Assembly: GCA_032622095.1 (NCBI GenBank)
Contig: CP136062.1
Location: 4,468,001-4,532,000, forward strand
From: Siphonodentalium dalli
Lineage: Eukaryota > Mollusca > Scaphopoda > Gadilida > Siphonodentaliidae
Direction: 5' to 3'
Length of the DNA stretch: 64,000 nt
How positions within the stretch are numbered: the first letter of the stretch is position 1; each line of letters starts with the position of its first letter. A program made the translations under genes and the position numbers. Under the pieces are notes generated by a model. It had not been told where the DNA came from and made no database searches. It saw only the letters and a list, made by a program, of their open reading frames with translations. Shown here piece by piece: positions 10,641 to 21,850 of this stretch.

Positions 10641-13600
10641 AAGGCTGGTGGGTGGCCAGGTTGTGGGTGCCCCCCCCCCAAATACCCCATAGAAACATGG
10701 GTTATAGACCATTTTCGAGAACCGTAGGGGTTTCGACCGATTTGACTGGATGGGTGAGTGGCCCCAAATAGATCCCATAAACACCCCGACACCCCGAGGG
10801 GGTAAACATAGGGTATGAACCAGTTTCGAGAAAGGTAAGGATTTCAACCGATTTGACGGCATGGGTGTGTGGCCCTCCCAAATACTCCCGATAAACACCA
10901 GGACCCCACTCATCACCCCAGGGGTGCCACCCCGAGGGAGTTAAAATGGAGTAAGGACCATTTTCGAGAAAGGTAAGGAATTCGATCGATTTGACGGCAT
11001 GGGTGGGTGGCCCGCCCCAACTAGCCCATATAAACACCCCGACCCCCGCCCTTCACCCACGGGGGTAAAATGGGATAAGGACCATCTTCGAGAACCGTGG
11101 GGATTTCGACCGATTTGACTACATGTGGGTAGCCCGCCCAAATACCACATAGAAACACCCCAACCCAGACCATTACCCACGGGGGTGCCATCCCGAGAGG
11201 CTAACTATTGGATATGGACAGTAGGAATTTCGACCGATTTGACGGGATGGGTGGGTGGCCCGTCCCAAATTCACCCTAGAAATAACCGACTCCCTTCCAA
11301 TCACTTCAGGGTATGGACCATTTTCGAGAAAGGTAAATATTTGGACCGATTTGGCGGAACGGTTTGGTGGCCAGACCCAAATAACACCTAGTAACACCCC
11401 GACCCCAAACTATCACCTCCGGGAGTGCCACCCAGAAGGGTTGAAATGGGGTATATACCATTTTCGAGAACAGTAGGGATTTCGACCGATTTGACTGCAT
11501 GGGTTGGTGGCCCGCCCCAAATACCTCATATAAATACCAGACTCCTACCCCTCATCCACGGATGGTGTCACCAGAAGGGGTGAACATGGGGGACGAACCA
11601 TTTTCGAGAACGGTAAGTATTTCGACCGACTTGACGGCATGGGTGGGTGGCTCGTCCCAAATACCCCCTAGATACACCAGACCCACACCCATCAACCCCG
11701 GTGGTTGCCACCTCGAAGGGGTAAAAATGGGGTATGGACCATTTTCGACAACGGTATCGACCATTTTCTATAACGGTAATAATTTCGACCGATTTGACGG
11801 GTTTGTGGGTGGCCCGCCCAAAATACGCCCTAGAAACACCAAACCCCACCACCAACCTCAGGGGCTGGCACCACGAAGAGGTGAAAATGGGGTATAGACC
11901 ATTTTCGAGAACGGTAAATATTTTTACCGATTTGACGGCATGGGTGGGTGGCCCGCCCCAAATGCACAATTTAAACACCCCATTAAAAACATCCCACCCA
12001 TCACCCCGATGGTGCCACCCGTGGTGTTAAAATCGGGAATGAACCATTTTAGAGAACGGTAATGATTTCGACCGAGTTGGTGGCCGGCCCCAAATAGCCT
12101 TAGAAACACACCCGGTCCCCCACTCATCACCTCGGGGGTGCCATCCCGAGGGGTGAAAATGGGGTAAGGACAATTTTCGAGAACTGTAAGGATTTCCACC
12201 GATTTGAGGGCATGGGTGGGTGGCCCGCCCCAAATACCATCTAGAAACAGCCCGACTCCCATCTATTACCCCGGGGTGCCACCCCGACGGTGTGAAAATT
12301 TTCGAGAACGGTAATGATTTCGACTAATTTGAAGACATGGGTGGGTGGGTGGGTGGCCGGCCACAAGTGCACCATTGAAACACCCCGACCGCCACTCGTT
12401 ACCCGGGGTGCCACCCGAAGGGCTAAGATTGGGGTATGGACCATTTTCGAGAACGGAAAGGATTTCAACCGATTTGACGGAATGGGTTTGTGGCCCGCCC
12501 CATATACATTCCAGAAACACCAGACCCCACCCATCACCCCGGGGGTGCCACTCCAATGGGTGAAAAAGGGTATGGACCATTTTCGAGAACGGTAAAGATT
12601 TCGACCAATTTGATGGCATGGATTGGTAGCCCGCCCAAATTTACCATAGAAACACCCCGACCCAAAATCAGGGGTGAACTTGTGGTATAGACAATTTTCG
12701 AGAAGGGTAGGAATTTAGACCGATTTGACGCAATGGGTGGGTAGCATAAACATCCCGACCACCCACCCATCACCCTGGGTGCCACCCCGTGGGTGTTAAA
12801 TGGTGTATGGACAATTTTGGAGAACGGTAAGGTTTCGACCGATTTGGTGGCCTGCCACAAATACCCCCTAGAAACACCACGATGCCCCACCCATCACCCC
12901 GCGGGTTCCACCCCGAGGGGTGTAAAATTGTGTAAGGACAATTTTCGATAAAGGTAAGGATTTATAACGATCTGACGACATGGGTGGGTGGCCCGCACAA
13001 ATTACTCCCTAGAAACACCGCGGCCCCCACCAATTACCCCGGGAGTGCCACCCGAGGGTGTGGAAATGAGGTATGGACCATTTTCGAGAACAGTAAGGAT
13101 TTGACCGATTTGACGGCATGGGTGTGTGGCCCGCCCCAAATACCCCTCATAAACACCCGACCCCCAACCATCATCCTAATAGTGCCACACCGAGCGGGTC
13201 AAAATGGGGTATGGACAATTTTCGCGAACGGTAAGGATTTCGACCGATTTCACGGCATGGTGGATGGCCCGCCCCAAATCCGCTCTAGAAATACCCCGAA
13301 CCCACCCATCACCCCGAGGGTGCCACCCCGAGGTGAAAATGGGGTATGGACAATTCGAGGAGGGTAATAATTTCCATTGATTTGCCGGCATGGGTGAGAG
13401 GCCCACCTCAAGTACACCTTAGAAACACCCCGATCCCATAACAATCACATGCGGGTGGGGTGCCACATCGAGGATGTGAAAATGGGGTATGGTTCATTTT
13501 CGAGAAAGGTAAGGATTTCGACCGATTTGACGGCATGGGTGGGTGATCCACCAAAAATACCCTAGAAACTCCCGGATCCCTCACCCATCACCCCGGGTTG

Positions 13601-13904
13601 CCACCCAGAGGGGGTGAAAATGGCCACCCAAATACCTACTAGAAACAAGCCGACCCCGATGCATCAACCCCAGGGGCTGCCATCCCAATGGGGTAAACAT
13701 GGGGTTTGAACCATTTTTGATAACAGTCGATTTCGACCGATTTGATGGCATGGGTCGGTGGCTTACCCCAAATACCCCATATGAACAACCTCCCACCCAT
13801 CACCACGAGGAGTGCCGCCCACAGAGTGGGTGGCCCGTCCCAAATATCCACTAGAAAAACCCCACCCCACCCATCACTCCGGTGGGGGGTATCACCCCTA
13901 GGGA
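10641..13904. repeat. S1 satellite array, block 2 (left of LTR element)
   Basis: About 23 S1 monomers. From ~11390 they follow the same order of peculiar monomers as 1-2110. Markers include the doubled ATTTTCGA core at 330-400 and 11740-11790, the short monomer lacking TATGGACC at ~1150 and ~12295, and the GGTCGGTGGCTT monomer at ~1965 and ~13755. This indicates block duplication of several kb. No gene. Confidence 0.9.
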
Positions 13905-14096
13905 TGTCGTGGAACAGTTTATGTGTGGCCTAACTGACCAGCCGCACTCAGTACTCTGTAGACGATTCTCACACGGACAGTTGAACAGTACTCACACACG
14001 ACTGAAGGCGTTCGATTACATTGTATTGTCACTTCTGTGTATACGTTAATACAGCATACATCGCAAACCATATAGTTAGATACTCTCTCTCTCACA
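13905..14096 (+). repeat. 5' LTR of the TRIM-like element
   Basis: 192 bp from TGTCGTGGAACAG to CTCTCTCTCACA, matching 15087-15280 almost base for base. A (CT)n run lies just before the end. No clear TATA box or AATAAA is seen. Confidence 0.92.
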
Positions 14097-14116
14097 TTGG
14101 TCCCTCGAACCGGATA
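14097..14116 (+). promoter_or_regulatory. Candidate tRNA primer-binding site
   Basis: TTGGTCCCTCGAACCGGATA sits at the 5' LTR boundary, the position where reverse transcription is primed. It begins with TGG after one T, complementary to a tRNA CCA end. The tRNA is not identified, and TCGAACC lies closer to the end than in a standard tRNA arm. Confidence 0.55.
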
Positions 14117-14165
14117 GTCAGAACACCTCAACATGGATTATAGAGTCTACTGATTTCACCGTCGA

Positions 14166-14561
14166 ATGTGGCAAGAACTGTTTTCTGAAATCAAGAACTT
14201 GGAGGAGAACGCAGATGAAATCAAACAGAACGTGTCGTCTTCACATTGCGACGTGAGCGAGCTGCAACATATCGCCTCAGAACTTGAAGGTCAGGTTGAT
14301 ATTTTGGAAATTATTACAGACGACGTCGTCCGCTGTGTAGCTGATCTACCTCAAATAGAACCAGAAGTTAAGGAAATCGTGTGTGTCCTAACTAATCTAA
14401 AGTTGCAAATAGATTCCTACACGCACTTCACGGATTGTTTTCAAGTGATGGAATTGCCGAAAGCTGATGAATTTGCACAGCAAGATGTAAACTATGAATG
14501 TGGATTTCGAACCACCATAGCAGCTATGAATGTGATGCAGTCTACTCTTGTACCCCTCTAA
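14166..14561 (+). CDS. Hypothetical coiled-coil protein inside the TRIM-like element (possible Gag relic)
   Basis: A 131-residue frame beginning with MWQELF, 70 bp after the 5' LTR. It is acidic and rich in Glu, Leu, Ile and Val with heptad-like spacing (residues ~1-90), as expected for a helical or coiled-coil segment. I recognise no known domain. Its position after the primer site suggests a remnant of a gag N-terminus. A second open frame (14498-14911) overlaps its end in another phase, so the two may be parts of one broken gene. There are no zinc knuckles and no protease or polymerase. It may be a neutral passenger of a non-autonomous element. Confidence 0.4.
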   Translation: MWQELFSEIKNLEENADEIKQNVSSSHCDVSELQHIASELEGQVDILEIITDDVVRCVADLPQIEPEVKEIVCVLTNLKLQIDSYTHFTDCFQVMELPKADEFAQQDVNYECGFRTTIAAMNVMQSTLVPL

Positions 14562-14911
14562 TATATCCCGACCAGCAGATGCTTGTACGCATTGGATCGG
14601 AGTCTGCGGATGAAGAGCACAAGCCATCGGTTATGCATGTGTTTCTGAGAAGTTATTCTGACGCTGGCTTCCAACTCAATGCTCCACCTGATCCAGACAT
14701 CTCGACAATGACAGAGACGATTCCATCGACAGATCGCGCGAACTTTATGCCATATGACCATTACGACAAAGTACTACTGAACAACCAAATCTCCTCTCAA
14801 GGTCAACGTGTACTTGAAGACAACTTTTTGCCGGACGTTAACGGAACTTTTGAGATTCACAGTTGTCAGGAATTCGGTACTGTCAACACTCACCGCAAAT
14901 GTTCGAACTAA
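14498..14911 (+). CDS. Hypothetical protein, second frame in the TRIM-like element
   Basis: A 137-residue open frame overlapping the 3' end of the 131-residue frame by 64 bp in a different phase and ending 175 bp before the 3' LTR. It is rich in Ser, Asp and Pro in its middle part (around NAPPDPDISTMTETIPSTD). I see no recognisable motif, signal peptide or membrane segment. The true start may lie upstream through a frameshift from the first frame; its first methionine is inside the overlap. Function unknown. Confidence 0.3.
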   Translation: MWISNHHSSYECDAVYSCTPLIYPDQQMLVRIGSESADEEHKPSVMHVFLRSYSDAGFQLNAPPDPDISTMTETIPSTDRANFMPYDHYDKVLLNNQISSQGQRVLEDNFLPDVNGTFEIHSCQEFGTVNTHRKCSN

Positions 14912-15079
14912 CATGTAATCATACATGTATCTATCGTGAGTTCACTGTTCGTCTCCGTTGGATCGTGACAAACAGCGTATGCATATATAATCCCACATGC
15001 TTCTCTGAAGATTCTGGCGACTGATGCTTGATGACACTGAGTTCGCACATATTGTAATTTCTCTTATTTTCCCCTCCCC

Positions 15080-15086
15080 GGGAGGA
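15080..15086 (+). promoter_or_regulatory. Candidate polypurine tract of the TRIM-like element
   Basis: GGGAGGA directly abuts the 3' LTR, where plus-strand DNA synthesis is primed in LTR elements. It is short, so this is a positional call. Confidence 0.55.
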
Positions 15087-15280
15087 TGTCGTGGAACAGT
15101 TTATGTGTGGCCTAACTGACCAGCCGCACTCAGTACTCTGTAGACGATTCTCACACGGACAGTTGAACAGTACTCACACACGACTGAAGGCGTTCGATTA
15201 CATTGTATTGTCATTTCTGTTTATACGTTAATACAGCATACATCGCAAACCATATAGTTAGATACTCTCTCTCTCTCACA
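15087..15280 (+). repeat. 3' LTR of the TRIM-like element
   Basis: 194 bp, the same as the 5' LTR except C to T and G to T changes near positions 130-140 of the LTR and one extra CT near the end. It is followed by the AGGGA target duplication and then by S1 sequence that continues the interrupted monomer. Confidence 0.92.
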
Positions 15281-18150
15281 AGGGAGTGAACATGCCGTAT
15301 GTATTTGATGGCATAGCTGGGTGGCCCGCCCCAAATACCACCTAGAAACACCCCGACTCCCACCTATCACATCGGTGGTGCCACTCCGTATGGGTGAACA
15401 TGGGGTATGGACAATTTTCGAGAATGGTAATGATTTCGATCGATTTGACGGCATGGGTGGGTGGCCCTCCACAAATACCCCCTAGAAATACCCCGAACCC
15501 TCCATCACCCCTGGGTGTTGCCACCCCGAATGGGTGAAAATGTGGTATGAACTGTATTCGAGAATGGTAAGAAATTCCACCGATTGGACGTCATGGGTGG
15601 GTGGGCCGCCACAAATACCCCCTAACACACGCGACCCCAACCATCACCCGGGGGCGCCACCCGAGGTGGTCAAAATAGGGTATTGACCATTTTCGAGAAC
15701 GGTAATGATTTTGACGGCATGGGTGGGTGATCAGCCTAATATACCCTAGAAACTCCAGGACATCACCCGCCCCTCCGCCCCCCCCCCAGAGGTGCCACCA
15801 CAGGGGGTTGAAAATGTGGTAAGGACCATTTTCGAAAACGGCAAGTATTTAGACCAAGTTGACGGCATGTGTGGGTGGCCCGCCCCAAATTCCCCTATAA
15901 ACACCCGACCCCCACCATCACCCCGCGGGTCCCACCCCAGTGAGGTAAAAATGGGGTATGGACCATTTTCGAGAACGGTAAGTATTTCGACCGATTTGAC
16001 GGCATGGGTGGGTGATACGTCCAAAATACCCTATAAACTCCCGAATCACCCACCCATCATCCCCGGGTTGCCACCTCGAGGGGGTGAGAATGGGCTATGA
16101 ACCATTTTCGAGAACGGAAAGGATTTCGACCGATTTGACGGCATGAGTGGTTGGCCCGCCCCAAATACCCCTAGAACACCCCGATCCCTACCCATCACCA
16201 CCCCGGGGTGGCAAACCTTGGAGTAGGAAATGGGGTACGGACCATTTGCAATAACGGTGTGGATTTCGACCGATATCACGGCTTGCATGGGTGTGTGGCC
16301 CGCCACAAATACCGCTAGACACACCATACCCCCACCATCACTCGGTGGCGGGGGGTGCCACTTCGATGGGTGAAAATGTGGGTAGCTCGCCCCAAACACC
16401 ACGGATTGGACGACACGGATGGATGGCCCGCCCCAAATACCATCTAGAAACACCCAGAACCACCCATAACTCGACCGATCACACCGGGGGTGTCACTCCG
16501 TAGGGGTGAACATGGGGTATGAACATCTTTCGAGAAAGATTAGGATTTCGACCGATTTGATGGCATGAGTGGGTGGCCCGCCCCAAATACCACCTAGGAC
16601 TACACCGAACCGAATGGGGTTTGGACCATTTTCGAGAACGGTGAGAACTTCCACCCATTTGACGGCATTGGCGAGTGGCCCACCCCAAGTACCCCCTAGA
16701 AACACACTGACCCCATCAATCACCTCCATGGGGTGCCACCCGAAGGGTAAACATATGGTATGGACAATTTTCTAGAAAGTACGAATTTTGACCGATTTGA
16801 CGTCGTGGGTGGCCCACCCAAATACCCCCTATAAACACCCGACCCCCACCCATCACCCCGGGGATGCCACCCCGACGAGGTGAAAATGGGGTATGAACCA
16901 TTTTCGAGAACGGTGAGGATTTCGACCGATTTGACGGCATGGGTGGGTGATTCGCCTAATATACCCTAGAAACTCCCGGACCCACACCCATCACCCCCGG
17001 GGTGCCACCCGAGGGGGTTGAAAATGTGGTAAGGACCATTTTCGAAAACGGTAAAGTTTTAGACCGATTTGACGGCTTGGGTGGTTGATCCGCCCAAAAT
17101 ACCATAGAAACTCCCGGATCCCCACCATCACCCCCGGTGTGCCACCACGAGGGGGTAAAAACGGGGTATGGACCATTTTTAGAACGGTAAGGATTTTGAC
17201 CGATTTGATGGCATGGGTGGATGGCCAGCCCAAAAACCTCATAGAAACACCAGGACCCCACCTATCACAACGGGGTGCCACCACGAGGGGTGACAATGGG
17301 GTAAGAACATTGTTCGAGAACGGTCAGAATTTCGACCGATTTAACGGCATGGATAGGTGGCTGGCCCTAAATACCACTGGAAACACCCCGAACCCTACCC
17401 ATCACACTCGGGGGTGCCACCAATTGCAAATGGGGGGGGGGGGGAGGTGGGGTATGGAGCAGCATTTTCGAGAACCATAAGGATTTCGTGGGTGGGCCGC
17501 CCTAAATACCACCTAGAAACACCCCGACCCCACCGCCACCCCTGAGGGTGCCACCCGAGGATATTAAAATACGGGTATATACCATTTTCGAGAACGGTCA
17601 GGATTTCGACGGATTTCACGGTATGGGTTGGTGGCCCGCTCAAAATACCGCTAAAGACACCCGACCACACCAATCACCCCCGGGGTGCTACCCCTAGGGT
17701 GTAAACATGGGGTATGGACAATTTTCGAGAAAGATAAGGATTTCGACCGATTTGACGGCATGGTTGAGTGGCCCGTCCCGAATACCACCTGAAAACATCC
17801 GACCGCCACCCATTACTTCCGGTAATGGCACAGCGAGTGAGTGAAAACGGGGAATGAACCATTTTCGAGAACGGTCACGATTTCGACCGATTTTCGGCAT
17901 GGGTGGGTGGCCCGCCTCAAATACCGCACAGAAACACCCGATTCCCCACCCTTAACCCCGATGGTGCCACCCCGAAGGGGCGAAAATGGGGGATTGATCA
18001 TTTTCGAGAATGGTAAGGATTTCCACAGATTTGACGCTAATGGTGGATGGCCCGCCTCAAATACCCCTAGTAACACCCCGACCCCCAACAATTTTAATCG
18101 GGGGGGGGGACGGGGTGAACATGGGGTATGGACCATTTTCGAGAAGGGTA
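15281..18150. repeat. S1 satellite array, block 2 continued
   Basis: About 20 further S1 monomers that pick up exactly where the LTR element interrupted the array, and match the order at 2112-3600. The last monomer stops at GAGAAGGGTAAAAATTTTGG, where it is fused to the ~550-bp tandem repeat. Confidence 0.9.
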
Positions 18151-18154
18151 AAAA

Positions 18155-19945
18155 TTTTGGATGCTTTTGGTTTGGCGGAAAGTCAATTTCTTGCCACATA
18201 ACTTGGAATCGGCGGCGACATATCGTCGTCTACTTATTCTCCGTTTTCTTCAACCCCCTCTCACGACCGCATCCCTGTCAATGACGTGCTTCATTTCAGC
18301 TCGAATATTCCTAATGCATCCCTTCTATTGATAGCATAGCACCAGTCAGGTTAACGCGCCTCAATTTTTATGGATGCCGAGCCTGAAACGGTCTGGAACG
18401 ACCTAGAATGGAATTTCGTCTACTTTTCTCCCTATCTTTCAACCCCTCCCCAACGCATGTCAGATGATTCCCCCTGTTCGCCATACCTACAGAAAATACT
18501 TCTTTGACAAATGGAACCGACGGAAATTAAGTATATGGTGCTAAACATATTAAAATGTCAACTAGGGGTGTTTTTTATTATTGAGTTATAACATGTAAAT
18601 TGCCTTTTTACGAGACAGAAATCCCTTTGCGAGCTCTCTTGGGATCCCATAACAAATATCCTGTCTGTGCTACTAAGCGTGTCAATTAGCTTAACTGATT
18701 TAAAGAAAAAAAAAAATTCATTTTGGATGTTTTTGGTTTGCCGGAAAATCAATTTCTTGCCACGCGACGACATATCGTCGTCTACTTATTCTCCTCTTGT
18801 TTTTCACCCCCCTCTCACGGCTGCATCCCTGTCAATTTTGTGCTTGATTTCAGCTCGAATATTTCTAATGCACCCCTTATATTGATAGCATAGCACCAGT
18901 CAGGTAAACGCGCCTCAATTTGTATGGATACCGAGCCTGGAACGGTCTGGAACGACCTAGAATGGAATTTCGTCTACTTTTCTCCCTATCTTTTAACCCC
19001 TCCCCAACGCATGTCAGATGATTCCCTCCGTTCGCAATACCTACAGAAAATACTTCTTTGACAAATGGAACCGACGGGAATGAAGTATATGGTGCTAAAC
19101 ATATTAAAATGTCAACTAGGGGTGTTTTTTATTATCGAGTTATAACATGTAAATTGCCTTTTTACGAGACATAAATCCCGTTACGAGCTCTCTTGGGATC
19201 CCATGACAAATATCGTGTCTCTGCTACAAAGCGTGTCAATTAGCTTAACTGATTTAAAGAAAAAAAATCATTTTGGATGTTTTTGGTTTGCCGGAAAATC
19301 AATTTCTTGCCACGCGACGACATATCGTCGTCTACTTATTCTCCGTTTTCTTCAACCCCCTCTCACGGTCGCATCCCTGTCAATTTCGTGTTTGATTTCA
19401 GCTCGAATATCCCTAATGCATCCCTTTTATTGATAGCATAGCACCAGTCAGGTTACCGCGCCTCATGTTTTATGGATACCGAGCCTGGAATGGTCTGGAA
19501 CGACCTAGAATGGAATTTCGTCTACTTTTCTCCCCATCTTTCAACCCCTCCCCAACGCATTTCAGATGATTCGCCCTGTTCGTCATAACTTCCGAAAATA
19601 CTCCTTTGACAAATGGAACCGACGGAAATGAAGTATATGGTGCTAAACATATTAAAATGGCGACTAGGGGTGTTTTTTATTATTGAGTTATAACATGTAA
19701 ATTGCCTGTTTACGAGACATAAATCCCGTTGTGCTCTCTTGGGATCCCATGACAATATCGTGTCTGTTCTACCATGCGTATCAATTAACTTAACTGTTTT
19801 AAAGAAGAAAAAAATCATTTTGGATGTTTTTGGTTTGCCGGAAAATCAAATTATTGCCACACAGCTTGGAATCGGCGACGACATAACGTCGTCTACTTAT
19901 TCTCCGTTTTCTTCAACCCCTCTCACGGCCGCATCCCTGTCGAGT
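18155..19945. repeat. ~550-bp tandem repeat, 3.2 copies
   Basis: Units start at TTTTGGATGTTTTTGGTTTG at 18155, 18721, 19271 and 19818 (periods 566, 550, 547); the fourth is cut short near 19945. Each unit has a short A-run just before the start, CATATCGTCGTCTACTTATT, TCAACCCCTCCCCAACGC and GAGCTCTCTTGGGATCCCAT. No open frame is conserved between copies. The A-run at the unit joint recalls tandemly dimerised retroposons, but I see no promoter boxes or target duplications. Confidence 0.9.
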
Positions 19946-20995
19946 TTGTGTTCCACTCGAGTAGACCTTAACGCGACAATGTAACCTATATATGATAAGA
20001 TATACATATATTGTATCGTATGGTTGTTTCAAGACTTATCAGATACCAATGTTACGATTGTATTTCACCCCAAACGACCACGCATACATGATCACAATGC
20101 CTTCTCATCTTCTCATGGGCCTGCATGTCCATATAAACACATATGCCCTCCCCAGAACACACGCTAAGAGAAAGATCGTACATGCCTGTCCGAACGATAT
20201 TTTCAAACAGAAATTGTCAAAATCCGAAATATATAATCCGTTTTGGTGATATCTGAGATAATGACAAGTTGCACGTTTAATTTTGGGAGATTTATCACAG
20301 GTCGCCCTCAAATGCAAGGGAATCGGCAATCATAAAACAGATTGTAAAAGCGATGTTCCATGCACAGTAATTCACTGACTCGTTCGTACAAAAAAATACC
20401 TTGCCACTTTAATTTAAATGTTGAGAATAAGCATACCTTATAATTTGAGGCAGCAAGTACATAACCAATCCGATAGTCAGGATATTTTTCACGCAATATA
20501 ATATACATTCAATTTCCGTTCATTGCATCACGCACATGTAACACATATACATGTACAGACAATGATTTTTTGTTCAATTGTTGACTACGTGAAGACACGA
20601 TGGAATTACAAACGCTCTTTAATCATGTTAACTTACGTATGGCGAAAAGTTCGATTTGAAAAGGCTAAGATTTTAACCACTTATGGACTTCCATTCCTTC
20701 AAACTCCAGACCCCGTTTCGAGTGTGGGGAAAAACGATTAGTGAAGAATGATTATATGAGATGCCTTTCCTCGGAAAAGAGCGTTCCGCGTTTGTGTTAT
20801 CCTCACATGGCAGAACTAAAGAGCGTATATGTTTTTCATTGCTGCGTGGAAAAAATGCCTGTCACCACGACGAGAGTTATTTCATGTTGGTCAATATTTA
20901 TAACACATACTTACAAGCATGACTGAAATAATCATCCGGCAATGTGGGGAAATGAGAGCCATGCAACTGTATATTTAATCGATATTTAAGCAGAT
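19946..20995. other. AT-rich DNA with no recognisable feature
   Basis: About 1 kb without a tandem repeat, known transposon end or credible coding frame. The short open frames show no recognisable motif. Confidence 0.6.
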
Positions 20996-21508
20996 ATCTG
21001 CCATCCCCAGGATATATATAGGTGGTCAACCAAGGGTCAACTGGTCCGGGTTTTCGGCAAGGCGAGTAGGAATGGTGATTATGTGGGCATATAGCGACAG
21101 CTTGTGCCACTAAATACTCAAACTATACGAAATTTCCTTCAAAATTGGTCGATTTCTTATTTACCATCCCCCCAGGATATCTGTAGCTGGTCAACTGAGG
21201 GTCAACTGGTCCGGGTTTTCGGCAAGGCGGATAGGAATTGTGATTATGTGGGCATATAGCGACAGCTTGTGCCACTAAATACTCAAACTATACGAAATTT
21301 CCTTCAAAATTGGTCGATTTCTTATTTGCCATCCCCCAGGATATATGTAGGTGGTCAACCGAGGGTCAACTGGTCCGGGTTTTCGGCAAGGCGGATAGGA
21401 ATGGTGATTATGTGGGCATATAGCGACAGCTTGTGCCACTAAATAATCAAAATATACGAAATTTCCTTCAAAATTGGTCGATTTCATATTTGCCATCCCC
21501 CAGGATAT
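20996..21508. repeat. ~164-bp tandem repeat, three copies
   Basis: Units begin at CCATCCCCCAGGATAT-like words at 21001, 21164, 21329 and (partial) 21493, a period of 163-165 bp. Shared words are CAACTGGTCCGGGTTTTCGG and GCGACAGCTTGTGCCACTAA. Copies 2 and 3 are more alike than copy 1. Confidence 0.92.
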
Positions 21509-21690
21509 CAGGAAGGCGTTATAGTGTGGTAGTTGGAGAGTTGAACCCGGAATAAATTGGATACAAGCTGATTTTTGTGTTATTCGACGCGGAAAAACAC
21601 CAGGAACAACATATCCAAAATCCGCAAAAATCCTCTCATGGGAAAATTCAGGATCCAAGATGGCGTCCATAATGTATGTTGTTATCGCAA
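21509..21690 (-). repeat. Dispersed repeat R, minus-oriented copy
   Basis: Inverted relative to 23556-23740: shared words include CGGAATAAATTGGATACAAG, CGACGCGGAAAA and AACAACATATCCAAAATCCG. It also contains CCAAGATGGCGTCC. Together they form an inverted pair about 1.9 kb apart; which class of element it belongs to is unknown. Confidence 0.7.
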
Positions 21691-21850
21691 AATACTGAAT
21701 TTCTGCGGTAGGTGCTCCAATTAATGCCAAATTCGTAATAAATTTAAATATATACAAACAATGCTTTGTCGTAAACCATATATGTAGAATGTATTGCCCA
21801 ACATGGCCGCCACAATGGACAAAATCGAATAAAATTTGCATGTTGTGCAA

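Larger units (their letters stand above)
13905..15280 (+). mobile_element. Short non-autonomous LTR retrotransposon (TRIM-like), young
   Basis: Two near-identical LTRs of 192 and 194 bp bound a ~990-bp interior. The element starts TGTCG and ends CACA, and is flanked by a 5-bp target duplication AGGGA (13900-13904 and 15281-15285). The LTRs differ by two substitutions and one CT dinucleotide, so the insertion is recent. A tRNA-like primer-site candidate TTGGTCCCTCGAACCGGATA follows the 5' LTR, and a purine-rich CGGGAGGA precedes the 3' LTR. The unoccupied site survives in a paralogous S1 monomer at ~2112. The interior is too short for pol, so the element must move in trans. The primer-site style recalls BEL/Pao elements, but I cannot confirm the family. 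Confidence 0.9.

Noticed and set aside
1-18150. Dozens of open frames of 60-270 residues in the S1 arrays on both strands
   Set aside because: They all arise from the same 140-bp monomer read in different frames, overlap each other heavily and share no conserved start, end or domain.
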